From Trichobilharzia szidati (taxonomy: Eukaryota; Platyhelminthes; Trematoda; Strigeidida; Schistosomatidae), in the NCBI GenBank assembly GCA_944472155.2, contig OX235277.1, forward strand, positions 27,104,804 to 27,168,803: DNA of 64,000 bases, read 5' to 3'. This document shows, one piece after another, positions 21,340 to 33,337 of this stretch (positions are counted from its first letter, which is position 1; each line of letters begins with the position of its first letter). The position numbers and the translations under genes are program-made. The notes beneath the pieces are model-generated. The model worked only from the letters and a program-made list of their open reading frames with translations. It was not told where the DNA came from and did no database searches.

Positions 21340-21470
21340 TGTTGCAGATATATTCATAGACAGCTGGGAAAATATGGCTCTTAGTACACTTAATCCTACT
21401 CCAAAGATATGGTGGAGATAAGTGGATGACACTTTCACAGTGCTAAAAACAGAACATATCCCTATCAGGG
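21340..21470 (+). mobile_element. Penelope-like RT scrap
   Basis: Plus-strand coding reads DSWENMALSTLNPTPKIWWR, then a VDDTFTVLKTEHI-type block carrying the YVDD region with a stop (TAA) in place of Tyr. It matches 22030-22110 and 5750-5850. Confidence 0.55.
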
Positions 21471-21790
21471 ATATGTATTGAACTGAACATAGAGAAGACA
21501 TAGATGCTGAAGATAACAAACAACCAACAACAACAACAGCAGCAACAATCACCAGTCATCACCAACAGGAAGAATTTGAAGGAGGTAACCTGTTCCATTA
21601 GCCTTAGCTGCATCGTTTCTACTACAGTCAGGAGGCATGGATGACATGGATGCCAAATTTATGCCACAATCAACATGAGACACGAGTTCCGGATTTTTCA
21701 ACACTTGATATCAAATCAGTCAGGGCTTCTGTGATTCTGATTCGGAGACTTTGCACAAGTGTCACGAAAATCATTTCCAACAGCTGGGAA
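21470..21790 (+). mobile_element. RTE-like LINE (family A) fragment
   Basis: It carries the NKQPTTTTAAATITSHHQQE-type segment of the family A RT, then remnants of the VTSLTYLGSIVS block and the FRIFNTNIKSV block. Frames are broken. Confidence 0.55.
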
Positions 21791-21797
21791 AATAGTG

Positions 21798-22032
21798 ATT
21801 TCATTTTTTCCTTCACGTTCCCCAGTGGAACATAGGGCTTCAAGCTAGTGACTTGAAGATTCTGTAGCAGTGTTCATTTTACAGGATGGGGTTGCTAGCC
21901 TCATGCCCAACCTTTCCTCTTTACCAGCATTATTTCTGGCTTAGCGAGGTAAAGGAGTGCGTCGGCCGGGGATCGAAACCCGGACCATGTGCATGGTCGG
22001 CGAGCGTCCTAACCGCTATGCCACCGACGCAC
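21798..22032 (-). repeat. T-SINE, complete copy with target-site duplication
   Basis: The 235-bp minus-oriented tRNA-SINE is flanked by aaaatagtg at 21789-21797 and 22033-22041. Head: tgcgtcggtggcatagcggt with B-box; tail rich in A on the minus strand. It is inserted into the Penelope fragment that continues at 22042. Confidence 0.8.
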
Positions 22033-22041
22033 AAAATAGTG

Positions 22042-23680
22042 CTCTTAATACATTTAATCCTTCTCCAGAAATATGGTGGAGATATGTGGATGAGTCTCTT
22101 TTCGGCGAATTCATTTTCAAAGCTGTACAATCGCAAATATATGTGGTTATCCAACCACTTCTACTCGCATGGTAACAACTCCGTTGATTTGACCCAACTC
22201 TTCTTTGTTTGTTTGATTTGACCTTACTTCTGTTTGTATGCTTATTTTTCTAACTTAAAACCCTTGTGTAATTCTGTATATTATTTTGTTTCCATGCTCA
22301 CCCTTTGAGTACAACTCATTCATCAAACTATTCATGCCATTACGTAACTCTTATTTAACTATCGTTTTTGACAACTCATCACTTTTGTTGCTATCCTCTT
22401 ATCAACATCCAATTCATTTGAACTTACTAACCGTATTTTGTTTGACAAATTTAATGTATATACACACACACACACACACACAAAATAACCATAAATATTT
22501 GCGATTGTACAGCTTTGAAAATGAATTCGCCGAAAAGAGACTCTTTGCTGAACTACCTGTCTTTTGTCTACTAATGTCCGAATGGGAATTATTCACGAAT
22601 ATGTGGATGACACTTTTACAGTGTTAAAAACAGAACATATCTCTGTCTAGCTTCTTGACACATACAAACTCACTAGTAGCGGGAATAAAATTCACATTTG
22701 AATCGGAAAATCATCAAGGAGAATTAGCTATGAGGTTAGATTGTAAAATAAAATGAACAGAAGAAGGTAAACTGCACACTAGTGTTTATAAAAAAACCAA
22801 CGCATTGTAATAGATATTTAGACTTCAATTCGTCTCATCCGTTAACTGTATGTGAAGGCAGGCTTAGTTAAGTGCTGTCTAACAAACCAAGCCATAGCAC
22901 TAAGTAGCACAAAAAAAGACTTAAATGATGAAATGAAACAGATAGAAGAAGAGGCGTTGGTATCAAATAACTATCCTATAAAATTTATTAAGAAGATCAG
23001 TAAAGGCCAAAAACAAAAAAAATGATGGTGAAACTAGTAATGATAACATAAATAAGAGAGAATATAAGTCATCCACTGTTATACCATATAAGGAGGGGAC
23101 ATCTGAGACCCTACGTAGGATTTTCAATAAAGCAGGAATTAGGGTGGCATTAAAACCTACAAACTCACTCAGATAGAAAAACCTCTGTAACCTAAAGGAC
23201 CCTATAGGTTTACCTAATTAAACAAAATAATATAATTTACAATATACCTTCCCATGACTGTTAGTGAGATCAACTACGCAGATTAAACTAGTAGATCAGT
23301 GGTAGTGAGATTATCAGAACATAAGAATTTAGCTACGGTTAGAATGACTGACCCCGAGAAGATAAGTAATTTAGAGAAAAACTCAGCAATTACACTGAAT
23401 GCCTTAACACGTAACCACAAAATAGGATGGCGGGAGAGGGATAAAATTCGAATAAGTAATATAGGTAGGTGGAGAGAGAGAGAGAGGTTGATCACTGAAT
23501 CCTGGTTCATCGAGTCTACACCCAACATATCACATGCAACAGAAATAACTCAACGCGAATAGCAGAGATATGGAAGATATAATTACCACCAGTCAGTCAA
23601 ATCAGAGGAGGATAATAATAAATAATCTTAAAATTCTATTTCAATTCACGTACATCACAACATTCTAACAAACATTCCAT
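22042..23680 (+). mobile_element. Penelope-like element, RT to GIY-YIG C-terminal region
   Basis: The element is in pieces: INTFNPSPEIWWRYVDESL near 22045-22100 and again a VDDTFTVLKTEHISL-like string at 22600-22640. It continues with a SGNKIHI and GELAMRLDCKIK block, then at 23300-23560 LSEHKNLATVRMTDPEKI, NSAITLNALTRNHKIGWRER and ESWFIESTPNISHA. The latter is the conserved C-terminal part after the GIY-YIG motif. A (CA)n run lies at 22462-22485. Stops disrupt all frames. Confidence 0.65.
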
Positions 23681-24369
23681 ACCAAACAACAGGAACGGCT
23701 GTGTGGTGTTTACGAGTGGCTGAATTATTGTATATCCCCGCTAACTGTAGAGTCGTAGTCGGTTGCTATGATGGTTTAGTGACAAGTTATGTTTGACATG
23801 CTTTTCAAATGTAAGTTTGCATTAAGAAATCTTTTCTGCGGTACATAATATCGGTGGCATTATATTCTAGAACTGCGCTACATTTGCTGCAATACAATCA
23901 GGAAATGTCGCTGGATACTGATATCTGCGCAATGTAATGGATTGGAGGATGCAGTTCAACGTGTATTTTCGGATTTTTATGAAATCCTGCTAGTATGTTT
24001 GGCCTGTTTATTGAAATACGACAATACCCACAGGGAAACAGGTGGCGTCACTTCAAAAAAGGGATATGGCATATAATCACTCGAATAATTTCGGTTTCCA
24101 AAGGAAACTGTGGTTAAATTTCACCTCCTCGAACTGTGCAAATGGCGAATATGACTCAACTGTCAACTAATTAATTAGAGCTACAGCTTATTTTGTATAG
24201 GTACTTGACTTTCAACAATCGAACCGCAGGTTAGAAACACCCCTGTAGGTAGTGAATGGATAACTTCCGCACAACAGATGTGCTTCTTTGCCAGTTTCAT
24301 AAAACATGAACGTGCTTGTATGGTAACATGATTATTTCTTTTATTTCCCTCCTAGTATCTTTCAATATG

Positions 24370-24850
24370 AGTGTGTAGACATGACTTATCAACTGCCGCA
24401 AACTTAACTTTTCACCAGTTGTTAGCCACCCTCAACGGGCAATGTTAGCTGACAAAGGATTGGGTCAGGTTGGAAAAGAGCCAGTGGTTGTCATCAGTCA
24501 ATGAGATACACAACAGTTAGTTTAAGCCAGCCATGTAGGAAGGTGTAGACTTCGTATCTGGTGGGGGACCACAGGACGGTAAAAACCAATGAAGGCTGGA
24601 AACAATCAGTGATATGGCTCAAAATCGTTCTCAATGGCGCAGATAGATGCATCCACTCCTTGTGACTTATCCAATAAAACTATATTGTTCTTCGTTATTA
24701 CAATTCGTTTTGCCTCATATCTCTGTTTACTGTCTCTATTTTGCATTTCTTTTTACTTTCTTCTCTGGCTTTCTGTGCTGAGTGAAGTGTGGCGACTCGA
24801 ACTGCTGCACATCAGTGCGAAGTTCTATGTTGAAACCAGTCAGTCAGCCA
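24370..24850 (+). mobile_element. RTE-like LINE (family B), 3' end
   Basis: Nucleotide matches to 36590-37000 include aggttggaaaagagccag, tggctcaaaatcgttctcaatg and gtggcgactcgaactgctgc. It holds the 3' UTR and last codons of the family. Frames are broken. Confidence 0.6.
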
Positions 24851-24939
24851 CCAACTTCAACCGCCGACACACACAATTCAGTTTGTGTTTAAACAGGGGA
24901 GATAATAAGGATCAACATTATGAAAGTAGATATATAGAC

Positions 24940-25500
24940 GAATTCGGAAAATTCCCTAAAAGAATCACTGTTGAAGGAAGACTTTCGAAGGTATGGGGAT
25001 TTCGCGGATGACTTATGCTTAATGTCACACAAAGTCGTGAGGCAAAAACCCACAATTTGATAGAAGAGACTGGCAAGGAAGACAAAACTTCAAGTGAACA
25101 CAGAAAAGACAAAGGTGATGAAGATACTCACCAAGTGAAAACAACAAGCACCAATCAATACCAACGGGGGGAACTTGAACTTTTTCACATATCTACGCAG
25201 TATTGTCTCAACTACAGGCGGTGGCAGAGATGAGGATGTCAAAGGTAGGATCGGTAAAGCAAGACAGATCTCCATTACTCCGAAATCAGTGTAGGTATCT
25301 GCTGCAGTCAGCTTAAAGAACAAGATTTGCATTTTCACCACTAATATCAAATCAGTTATTCTATATGGTTCAAACACGGTTGGTCACGAAAAGCATCTGC
25401 AACAGGATTCGAACTTTTATCATCAGCTGACCCCTCCGCTCCACACCCAAGGATCAGATGGCCAGGAAAGATTAGCAACAAGAAATTGAGTCAGGTAATT
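24940..25500 (+). mobile_element. RTE-like LINE (family A) fragment
   Basis: The encoded remnants follow the order of the copy at 15905-17130: a DFADDLCLMSHKVV-type block, a SSEHRKDKGDEDT region, then LRRIVSTTGGGRDEDVKG and an IRWPGKISNKKLSQ string at 25450-25490. Confidence 0.65.
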
Positions 25501-25949
25501 CCATGCACAACTTGCTTTGAGACACACCTACTGTGTGACGGCTACAGATAGTACTTGCCTACCGACTACCTCGGTATGTGCAGCGGTATTCGAACTCGTT
25601 TCTCACCGGTTGGAAGTCAAGGCCCACAGCTCCATCCATCAAGTACTAGTCATATTTCATACATTTATTTCCCTTAATGAATTTGAACAAAGCAAGAACT
25701 ACAGTTTTAGCAGAATAAAATGGTACCATCTTTTATTTCTTTGCCTTCTCGTCAGCTGCTTACAGGGCAAAGACATTATTAAATGTATCTACAAAAACAA
25801 TTTTAACATACTTGCACAGAGTTCATTTTAAACAAAAATCAATCGATCAGTATACGCATACACTAATAATATATATATATATATATGCAATATTAAACAC
25901 TATTCCGAACAATAATAATCATACACAATGAAAACTTTTCAGCATCTCG

Positions 25950-26466
25950 CATTCGGATGAAAAATATCCAGTTACCAGGGCAAAGAAAGACTGATAACCG
26001 CTTCTTTCTGAACGCATAACTCAGGTTTCAGGCGCTTGATGGAAATGGCTTCAGCAAACTTAAGGAGAATTGAGCTCTTTTGCCTATTGATAATTTTGAA
26101 CGACTTTTCGACGTCCACCTCATGACCCGTGTCAAGGAGATGCCTGGCGATGGCACTGTTTCAAGCATTTGTTCCCTTTAGACGTAAGCTTTTTGGTACA
26201 TGTTCAGAAAATCGTAAATATGCCCTTCTTCTTTCTGTTCTTCCAATGTAACTACTCCCGCAGATACATGTAAATTTGTATATACAGTTGAAGTTAACAT
26301 GAGAAGGATATCTATCGAATTTTGATTGCATTAAAGAGCAAGTTGTTCGACAGACGGGAACGAGCTTAGCTGCAGGATAGGCTATGGCTATTGATGTGCT
26401 CAGCCTTCTGTTGATCATCGCTGCAATGTTTTCACCTACTAGCGATATATTATTATAATTATTCAT
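25950..26466 (-). mobile_element. Penelope-like GIY-YIG fragment
   Basis: Minus-strand coding: VNFNCIYKFTCICGSSYIGR, TERRRAYLRFSEH, then (after a frame break) a MARHLLDTGHEVDVEKSFKI-like stretch and ending in a FAEAISIKRLKPELCVQKEA block. It lies in intron 2 just downstream of exon 2. Confidence 0.65.
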
Positions 26467-26536
26467 ACAAAGAAAGTATCAAAGCATATATTATAAGAAA
26501 CACCTTTTTCAAGACAAAACAAAAAATTCCACTCAC

Positions 26537-26929
26537 CTAAAAGTACGAAACCAAATAACTGGGAAATATTATTTAGCACTTCATTGATTTCTTTAACGCA
26601 ACAAATGCTATTTACAGACTTTGCAGTTTTGTAACATTGTACACGTTCCCATAATTTGAAAAGTTGTTCAATTAAACTGTTTAAATCTAGACCGGATTTC
26701 CAGCATAAACTAAAATATTCATATTCATGAAATAATTTAAACAATTTAACAAGTGATGCAGTCACTTGAAGGAATTCGTGAACTGTAACACCTTCAACGG
26801 ACTTTAAATAGGCGATGTAATCAATCAGTGTTAGAAAGAATTCATGGAGTGTTTCGTTAGGATTTTGTAGATTTTTGCTTTGCAGCAAATTCGAGTCGTT
26901 TGTTAACTGAAATGATATTTGCATTAAAA
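26537..26929 (-). CDS. HEATR6: HEATR6 exon 2 (residues 26-156)
   Basis: The 3' splice site is caatttag at 26930. A second cag 21 bases later would put the exon out of frame with exon 1, so the earlier one is chosen. The donor is CTTTTAG followed by GTGAGT (phase 1). The product is helical and leucine-rich with no low-complexity tract: blocks such as LHEFFLTLIDYIAYLKSV and INEVLNNISQLFGFVLL look like N-terminal HEAT-type helices. A Penelope GIY-YIG remnant lies immediately downstream in the next intron, whose bases read on as a spurious extension of this ORF. Confidence 0.8.
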
Positions 26930-26986
26930 CTAAATTGACAAAAAAGAAGAAAAGATTATTGGAGAAAAAAAGAAAGGGAGCACTAC

Positions 26987-27062
26987 CATTCAGATTTTCT
27001 TTAACATTGAATTTTTCACTGACAACATTCCGTTGAGATAATGCTCTCAATGATGAATTCAT
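26987..27062 (-). CDS. HEATR6: HEATR6 exon 1 (start codon, residues 1-25)
   Basis: The start is ATG at 27062-27060, with an in-frame TAG two codons upstream. The bases just before it read as a possible 3' splice site (tttctag), so a 5' UTR exon may join here. The exon ends AATG before GTAGTG (phase 1). It encodes MNSSLRALSQRN and a short Glu/Asn-rich stretch. It is separated from exon 2 by a 57-bp intron with a T-rich 3' end, the kind of very short 5' intron common in schistosome genes. The start is supported by the upstream stop but not by transcript data. Confidence 0.7.
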
Positions 27063-27293
27063 AATCTAGAAATTAAACAAAAGACGTGATAATTTCTTTC
27101 AAATATTAAAAAAAAGAAATTCTAAAACAGAAGATATACAACAATAACTTATGAGATAGAAGAAAGATTAAGGGACCTCATGAAGAATTCCATTAGGGGT
27201 AAAAAATTCTTTTGATAAAGTCTCATAGTGTTATACAGTAATGTGTACTGTACAATTTACTGCTGCTCGTAATCATATCAAGACACTACTCAC

Positions 27294-27511
27294 TTCCTTC
27301 ACGTTCCCAGTGGAACATAGGGCCTCAAACTAGTGGCTTGAAGTTTCTGTAGCAGTGTTTATTTTACAGGATGGGGTTACTAGCCTCACGCCCAACCTTT
27401 CTTCTTTACCAGCATTATTTCTGGCTTAGCGAGGTAAAGGAGTGCGTCGGCCGGGGATCGAACCCCGGACCATACGCATGGTCGGCGGGCGTCCTAACCA
27501 GTATGCCACCG
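27294..27511 (-). repeat. T-SINE, complete copy with 11-bp target-site duplication
   Basis: Flanking acactactcac at 27283-27293 and 27512-27522. Minus-strand head with acceptor-like gtcggtggca and B-box ggttcgatcccc; body and 3' end match the other copies. The pre-insertion sequence matches the Penelope-flank repeat at 20995-21060. Confidence 0.8.
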
Positions 27512-27599
27512 ACACTACTCACACAACTTCCTAACTTCATTTATATAATTCCATTATTTTCCATCGCTTCACTTGATTGGTAGTAGTATTTTCCATATT

Positions 27600-28556
27600 T
27601 CCGGTGTGAGTGATGAGTCATTCCTATTGCATGTGTTGGGTGTAGACTCGATGAACCAGGACTCAGTAATCTACCTCTCTCTCCACCTACTTACATTAAT
27701 TCTTAGAATCTTAACCCTCTCCCGATCACCCTATTGTGTGGTTGTGTGCTAATGCATGCAGTGCGATCGCTGAGCTTTTTTCTAAATTACTTATCTTCTC
27801 AGGGTCAACCGTTCTTACCTTAGCTGAGTTCTTATGTTTCGACAATCTGACTACCCCTGACCTATGTAATTGACGTCACTCGCAGTCATTGCAGGGTATT
27901 TTGCAAATAATATTATTTTGTCTAATTGGCTCAACCGACAGGGTCCTTTAACCTACAAAGCTTGTTCTACCTGAGTGAGTTTGTAGGTTTGAATGTAACC
28001 ACCCTAATTCCTACTTTATTAGGAATCCTACCACATGGGGTCTCAGATGTCCCCTCTTTATATGGTATAACTGTAGATGACTTATATTCTCTCTTATTTA
28101 TGTTATCATTACTGGTTCCACAATTATTTTTATTTTGTTTTTGGCCTTTACTGATCTTCCTAATGAATCTTATAAGATAGTTATTTGATACCAACGCTTC
28201 TTTTATCTGTTTCATTTCATCATTTAAGTCTTTTCTTGTACTACTTAGTGCCACTGCTCGGTTTGTTAGACACTTAACTAAGCCTGCCTTAACAGTTAAC
28301 GGATGAGGTGATGAATTGAAGTCTAAATATCTATTAGGAGAGTGCGTTGGCTTTCTATATAGGCTAGTGTGCAGTTTATCTTTTTCTATTCGTTTTATTT
28401 TACAATCTAACCTCATAGCTAATTCTCCTTCTTCATTTTCTGATTCAAATGTGAATTTTATCCCCTCATGAAGAATTCCGTTGTTGGCTAAGTGATAGAC
28501 AGTTTCACCCTGTATTATATTCTTGTTCCTCTTATAAGTAAACTTTATATTCATAC
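27600..28556 (-). mobile_element. Penelope-like element fragment (RT C-terminal to endonuclease region)
   Basis: The minus strand encodes GIKFTFESENEEGELAMRLD, KRIEKDKLHTSLYRKPTHSP, NRYLDFNSSPHPLTVKAGLV, CLTNRAV and an open stretch ending LRFKPTN-like. 27640-27850 holds the ENSAIA..EH-type C-terminal remnants, the counterpart of 23300-23560. The frame is open for about 200 codons, making this one of the less decayed copies. Confidence 0.65.
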
Positions 28557-28559
28557 CTT

Positions 28560-28787
28560 TGCGTTCCGAATGGACCATAGGGCTTCAAGCTTGACCTTTG
28601 AATTTTCAGTATCGGTGGTTTTTGTTACAGGGGAGTGAAGTCGCTGGCATCACCGCCAACTTTCCCTCTTCACTAGGCTTATTACTATTGGGCTAAGTGA
28701 AGCTTACGAGTGTGTCAGTTAGGAATCGAACCCGGGACTATGTTGCTTGGTCGATGAGCAGCTTACCACTGAACCATCAATGCACAA
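28560..28787 (-). repeat. T-SINE, diverged copy
   Basis: Minus-strand head with B-box gttcgattcc and the body pattern (aggggagtgaagtcgctggc on plus). It abuts the Penelope fragment. I found no clear target duplication. Confidence 0.55.
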
Positions 28788-29520
28788 TTACACTCTAGAA
28801 GGCTTGCCGTAAATTCTGCTGATAGCTAAAAGCGAAATGTTATAATGATACCAAGAAGCCCTATTAACTAGGGATACTATTAAGGCTCAAATAATTCGAT
28901 TTGAAATTAGAATAACAACAATAACTGCCAAAAGTTAATACCGCATAGTTTGAAATTTTTTAAAATTACAGCTACCAGGAATTCTGAAGAAGTGAGAATG
29001 AAGCACGATGGGGAACTAAAGGCTATCACGGCCTAAGGTCCTTCGGGTGCTACGGATCCGTACTTGGACATTTATAGTAGTAAATGTCATAAGAATTTAC
29101 AATAGTATTTATAAATTAGCTCCTTATCAACAAAATAACTCAGAGAACACATTTACTCTTTGGAAATAACTGACTTGACGTGGAATGACAGAGATTGGAA
29201 TTATGAAGTATGTACAGCTTATTTCATGCAAGATACACCTATAAAAACAAACCTTAGGATCTTATTAATTCTACAAACAAAAAAAACTGTTTGATGTATC
29301 TCTCGAATTCCTACAATGTTACATGCTGCGTTTAAAATAGGTAGTAGAAGGCCTTACTGCATTGTTTGTACACTGAGGATGGCTTTTGGAATGACTCACA
29401 CGCGAAGTTATTCAGAAAGAACACAATTCTAGTGGACTTCATCTTTTTTTCTCTATTGCTTTGCATAAGCATTACTTTTCATGTATTATTAGTAGATGTG
29501 ACACGCTGTACCCATGTTTT
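28788..29520. other. Intergenic, no gene seen
   Basis: AT-rich sequence with short unrelated frames. No splice-consistent exon or known repeat core was recognised. Confidence 0.4.
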
Positions 29521-29524
29521 TTTT

Positions 29525-29740
29525 TCATTCCTTGCCTTCCGAGGGGAACACAGGGTTTTAGGCTTAATGCCTTGAATTTTCAGTGGTAGTGGTGTCTGTT
29601 ATACGAGGTAGGGGGTCACTAATCTCACGACAAACCTTCTCTCTTTATCGAGGTTTGGGAGTGACTCAACCGGCGAATGAACCCCTAACCACTAGAGGTG
29701 TAGTTCCCGAGCATTTTATCGCTAAACCACCGACGCATGT
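29525..29740 (-). repeat. T-SINE, diverged copy
   Basis: Minus orientation. The family 3' body (ccttccgaggggaacacagg on plus) and a tRNA-like head ending near 29738 (aaccaccgacgca) are both recognisable. Confidence 0.55.
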
Positions 29741-29759
29741 GCCCAGGTGCCTAGTCAAT

Positions 29760-31655
29760 ATAAGTCCAGGAATAAGGAGTCGAAACTTAAAAAATTTTAG
29801 ACATAATGTATGGGTGGAAAAATTAAGAAACGAAACCACAGACTACTGAGATCTGGGCTGTATAAAGAAGCAGAACAATCTAGTGGCTGTCATGATACTG
29901 TTAGCCTCTACCAATCTCAATGGTCTGGAAAACATTATAAGTCATCTATTTCGCTCATCTTGGTTTATTCTGAGTTTGTTTACACTTTTGTGGAATGCAG
30001 AATCAAGGAATTTAACCAAAAGAACTAAGCACACTTATGACAACTTCAGCTGAATAACAAGCCAGGTTTTTTAATGTCTTTACTGATGGTGATTTAAGAA
30101 ATCCTAATCGAAGCTTTAAACTACAGCACTGATGAATGTTTCACAGCAAACAGTGAAACACTCTGATATATCACAAGAAGCAATTATGCCAGGGCTTTTA
30201 ATTAGTTTGAATTGTGTAGGAGCCACTGTCGTGTTAGGGTAGGAATGCTTACGGTGTAAATTTTCTAAACGGGCTGACTGACTGGCACAGAAGTATATCA
30301 CTTCAAGTTGTCCAACTATGTAACACACAAAGGTACAGAAAAGAAATTCTACAGAACTACAATGATCAGTGATGTAAAAAAAAAACATGAGGACCCCGCT
30401 GATACGACAGAACACAAAGACTGAATGCATCTGCACTATTCAAAGTTATTCTGGGCTGTATCACCGATAGTCACCAACCTGTGTTTCTCAGCGTCTTGAG
30501 GACCCCAACCGGACAACCTACACACACACCCCCACTACATGGCTGATTTAAACCAACTGTCTAAGATGTCATGGGCTGATTCTGAATTTCAGTCTGACCA
30601 CTCCTATGTCAGCTAACATTGCTCGGCATGCGCAACATGTGTCCCTAGCCAACTCAAGTGATGCAACTTTACAATTTAAACACCTTCAATAAGAAGTTCA
30701 AATTGTTTAAGATGGCGTTTAGCCTTCAAAAGATTATTTAAAGTACTTAAACACACACTAAAATCATCCCTTACTGGAGAAGTCACAAAAACTTACATGG
30801 ATTGACAGGCCATTATATTTTCCCAGAGAAACAAAGTGCTAAATTTGTTTTTTGAAACTTTCAGTACTATCGGGATACCTAATAGCTCTTTGAAGTCTGA
30901 ACTGCTTCATGAGTAGTTCTTTCACTAATTATATAAAACCGTTTATAATACACACTTATAACAGGCTACTGATGTCTGGCAGCTATCACTCCTGTAACGC
31001 TGACCTCATTTCGGATTAAAGACAACCTTCAAGTAGTATTGCGAAACTGATGCCCACTTCCTTTGAAACTGCTTAATCGGTAGTGGCTGTACTGCAGCTA
31101 CAGGCGAGTTCAATTACACCGCTAAATTCCCCCAATGCTCCAGACATTTCAGTTGAGAAGTCAATCAATTTCTAACTTACTCAGGGACGGTTCTACATAC
31201 CAGCCATTTCAGGGCCTATCATCATACTATGCTTAAATAGTCGACAAGCCTAACTTCTTGTGGTGCCTTTCCTTGTAACGCAGAATTCTCTCATCCTTAC
31301 AAATCTATGTAATCAGATAGCATACAAGTGATAGTGCACCATATGTAATGTAATGTTATTTCCAAGATAACTAACACTGGAACCCCCTAGCAGTTGTAGA
31401 AGTGATATTCGTAGATTTACTACATTGGCCAATTAGGCTAAATGAAAAACCATATTTGCATTTTTAAGTGTATCCCAGAAATAAAACATGCATCCAGAGC
31501 CTGACACGTTAAGTTTTCAGTTATTGATGCTTCTTGTTCAATTTGGAGCAAGTTTTGATCGCTGAGAGTTTCAGATTCCAGTTGGCAGTATGGTTTTGTG
31601 AAAATAAGGCTTACGTTTCGTTGTCTTATGTCATTGGTAATAGTAACACAGTAAG
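29760..31655. other. Intergenic with a short minus-strand RTE family B fragment at 30470-30670
   Basis: At 30470-30670 the minus strand matches the family B segment around ggctagggacacatgttgcg and ccgagcaatgttagctgaca. The rest contains no recognisable gene or repeat. Confidence 0.4.
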
Positions 31656-31663
31656 GGAAGTTG

Positions 31664-31898
31664 GTGCTTCGGTGGCACAGTGGTTGGGACGCTCGCCGAC
31701 CATGCACATGGTCTGGGGTTCGATCACCTGCCGATGCACCCCTTTACCTCGCTAAGCCAGTAATAAGACTGGTAAAGAGGAAAGGTTGGGCATGAGGCTA
31801 GCAACCCCATCCTGTAAAAATAAACACTGCTACAGAAACTTCAAGCCTATAGCTTAAAGCCCTATGTTCCACTGGGAACGTAAAGGAATAAAAAAAAG
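31664..31898 (+). repeat. T-SINE, complete copy with target-site duplication
   Basis: Flanked by ggaagttg at 31656-31663 and 31899-31906. Head gcttcggtggcacagtggtt, B-box ggttcgatcac, body and an A-run tail before the second duplication. Length is 235 bp, the same as the copy at 21798. Confidence 0.8.
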
Positions 31899-31909
31899 GA
31901 AGTTGAATG

Positions 31910-33080
31910 AACTGTATGCGAAATAGTTTCCGTAAAGCAATGTAACATGAATTGAAATGGGGCATAAATGTATGTATATGATGAAGAGTAGTGTGCAGAT
32001 GAAAGTTTTGGTTGGGTGACACACTACAGTTAATGATTTTTCTTCCACTTTTAAAGAAAGATTAGCCTCGCTTGAATAGGAAAGTGTGTCTGTCAAAGGT
32101 CAGTCACATGTAGTCTTTTTGGAACTGCGTTGATAAGGAAAACCTCAATACCAAATGACGTAGATTGAGCTAGAATTACAATTTATATGCATAACATTTT
32201 TTGATCGCCGATTACCGGACTCAAAAGACACCATGGCTAACTGAATGGTTGCACAACGTCAACATGATACTGTCAAAACTCCATAGGCAATAGTGCGACT
32301 TCACCTTCAGCCCCCTCCCCCCCCCAATGAAACAACAAATAATGCACTTTGCAGCAACAGCTTTTAGTCCTGTCACTATCCAAGTGACCTTACTGGAATA
32401 CTAGCACAACCGGAAACAAAATCTCAGTAGATATAAGTCACTCACTCATTGAAATATGTAGGCTCTACTACCATACCAAAGTGGCAGCCAACAGTCGTGT
32501 AAAATGTTTTGTAACATCTAAGAACAGTTCATCTGCTCATAAAACAGTCAAAAAACAAGAAACCTTAAACCTATGTCACATAAATTTTTAAAAAATCTGT
32601 TATTTAATTATTCTATTGGTTTACAAACTAAAATAAAGGTGACTGCAAAAAGAATCAGTCGCTCATAGTTTACATTTGAATGTGTTTTTTTGTCACCTAG
32701 TGGAGTTCATTCATGAATCGCATGCGACTCAAATTAGCCATTTCAAACATCTATCAAACTTTAAGGAGTAATGTCATACAATGTCTATTATATCAAACGT
32801 AAATCAAATTAAGCTTGCAGATATTACAATGAAACAGGATGTACTACGAAATCTTAAGGACTATAAAGGATTAACAGATTTCGTCATGTACACCAACTTT
32901 GAACCACATCACTTAAAATTTTCAAACGTAATTTCTGAACACCTGATTGTTTAATATAATTGAAAATTGGAGTAATTGGAAACAAAAATAGGAAAGGAAA
33001 ACTCTTAGACAAAAAATAGTCAAAATGAACAACTTGGCTACTCTGTTTGCTGTAAAAATTTCATGAAGTAAGCTACCCTA
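31910..33080. other. Intergenic, no gene seen
   Basis: No frame with coding character or splice support was found. A C-run lies near 32316-32328. Confidence 0.4.
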
Positions 33081-33095
33081 AAATGTCACTAATTA

Positions 33096-33337
33096 TATTA
33101 TCATTTTATTCCTTCACATTCCCAGTGGAACACAGGGCTTCAAGCTAGAGGCTTGAAGTTTCAGTAACAGTGGTGGTTATTTTAACGGGATGGGGTTGCT
33201 AGTCAGCCTCATGCCCAACCTTTCCTTTTTAACAGTCTTATTGCTGGCTTAGAGAGGTTTAGGAGTGCGTCGGCCGGGGATTGAACCGCAAACCACATGC
33301 GTGGTTGGAGAGTATCCTACCACTGTGCGACCGACAC
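33096..33337 (-). repeat. T-SINE, complete copy with 14-bp imperfect target duplication
   Basis: Flanking aatgtcactaatta at 33082-33095 and aatgccactaatta at 33338-33351 differ at one base. Minus-strand tRNA-like head near 33337 and the standard body. Confidence 0.75.

Larger units (their letters stand above)
339..27062 (-). other. HEATR6: HEATR6 orthologue, gene span (11 exons, 3' end missing)
   Basis: Eleven minus-strand exons join in frame into 960 codons without a stop. Every junction has GT and AG and matching phase. Exons 6-10 follow the order of conserved blocks I recall from animal HEATR6: the block ending VRIKQ, then ILLEILVHLL, FAVAEDLTPYSASFIPYSVK with LRHLHRRLVLAL, LKALGALVLITPYQRLQPGLL, and PCWLVQ. 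HEATR6 is a roughly 1180-residue HEAT-repeat protein of poorly known function; DUF4042 covers its N-terminal half. The C-terminal repeats should lie at lower coordinates outside the window. Intron sizes in order are 57, 6311, 2461, 2914, 4186, 2133, 588, 1817, 774 and 2603 bp; most are filled with repeats. The assignment rests on remembered family sequence, not on a search. Confidence 0.85.

Noticed and set aside
26463..26536. Continuation of HEATR6 exon 2 to an in-frame stop
   Set aside because: A consensus donor GTGAGT at 26536 joins in phase to exon 3; the extra residues are intron.
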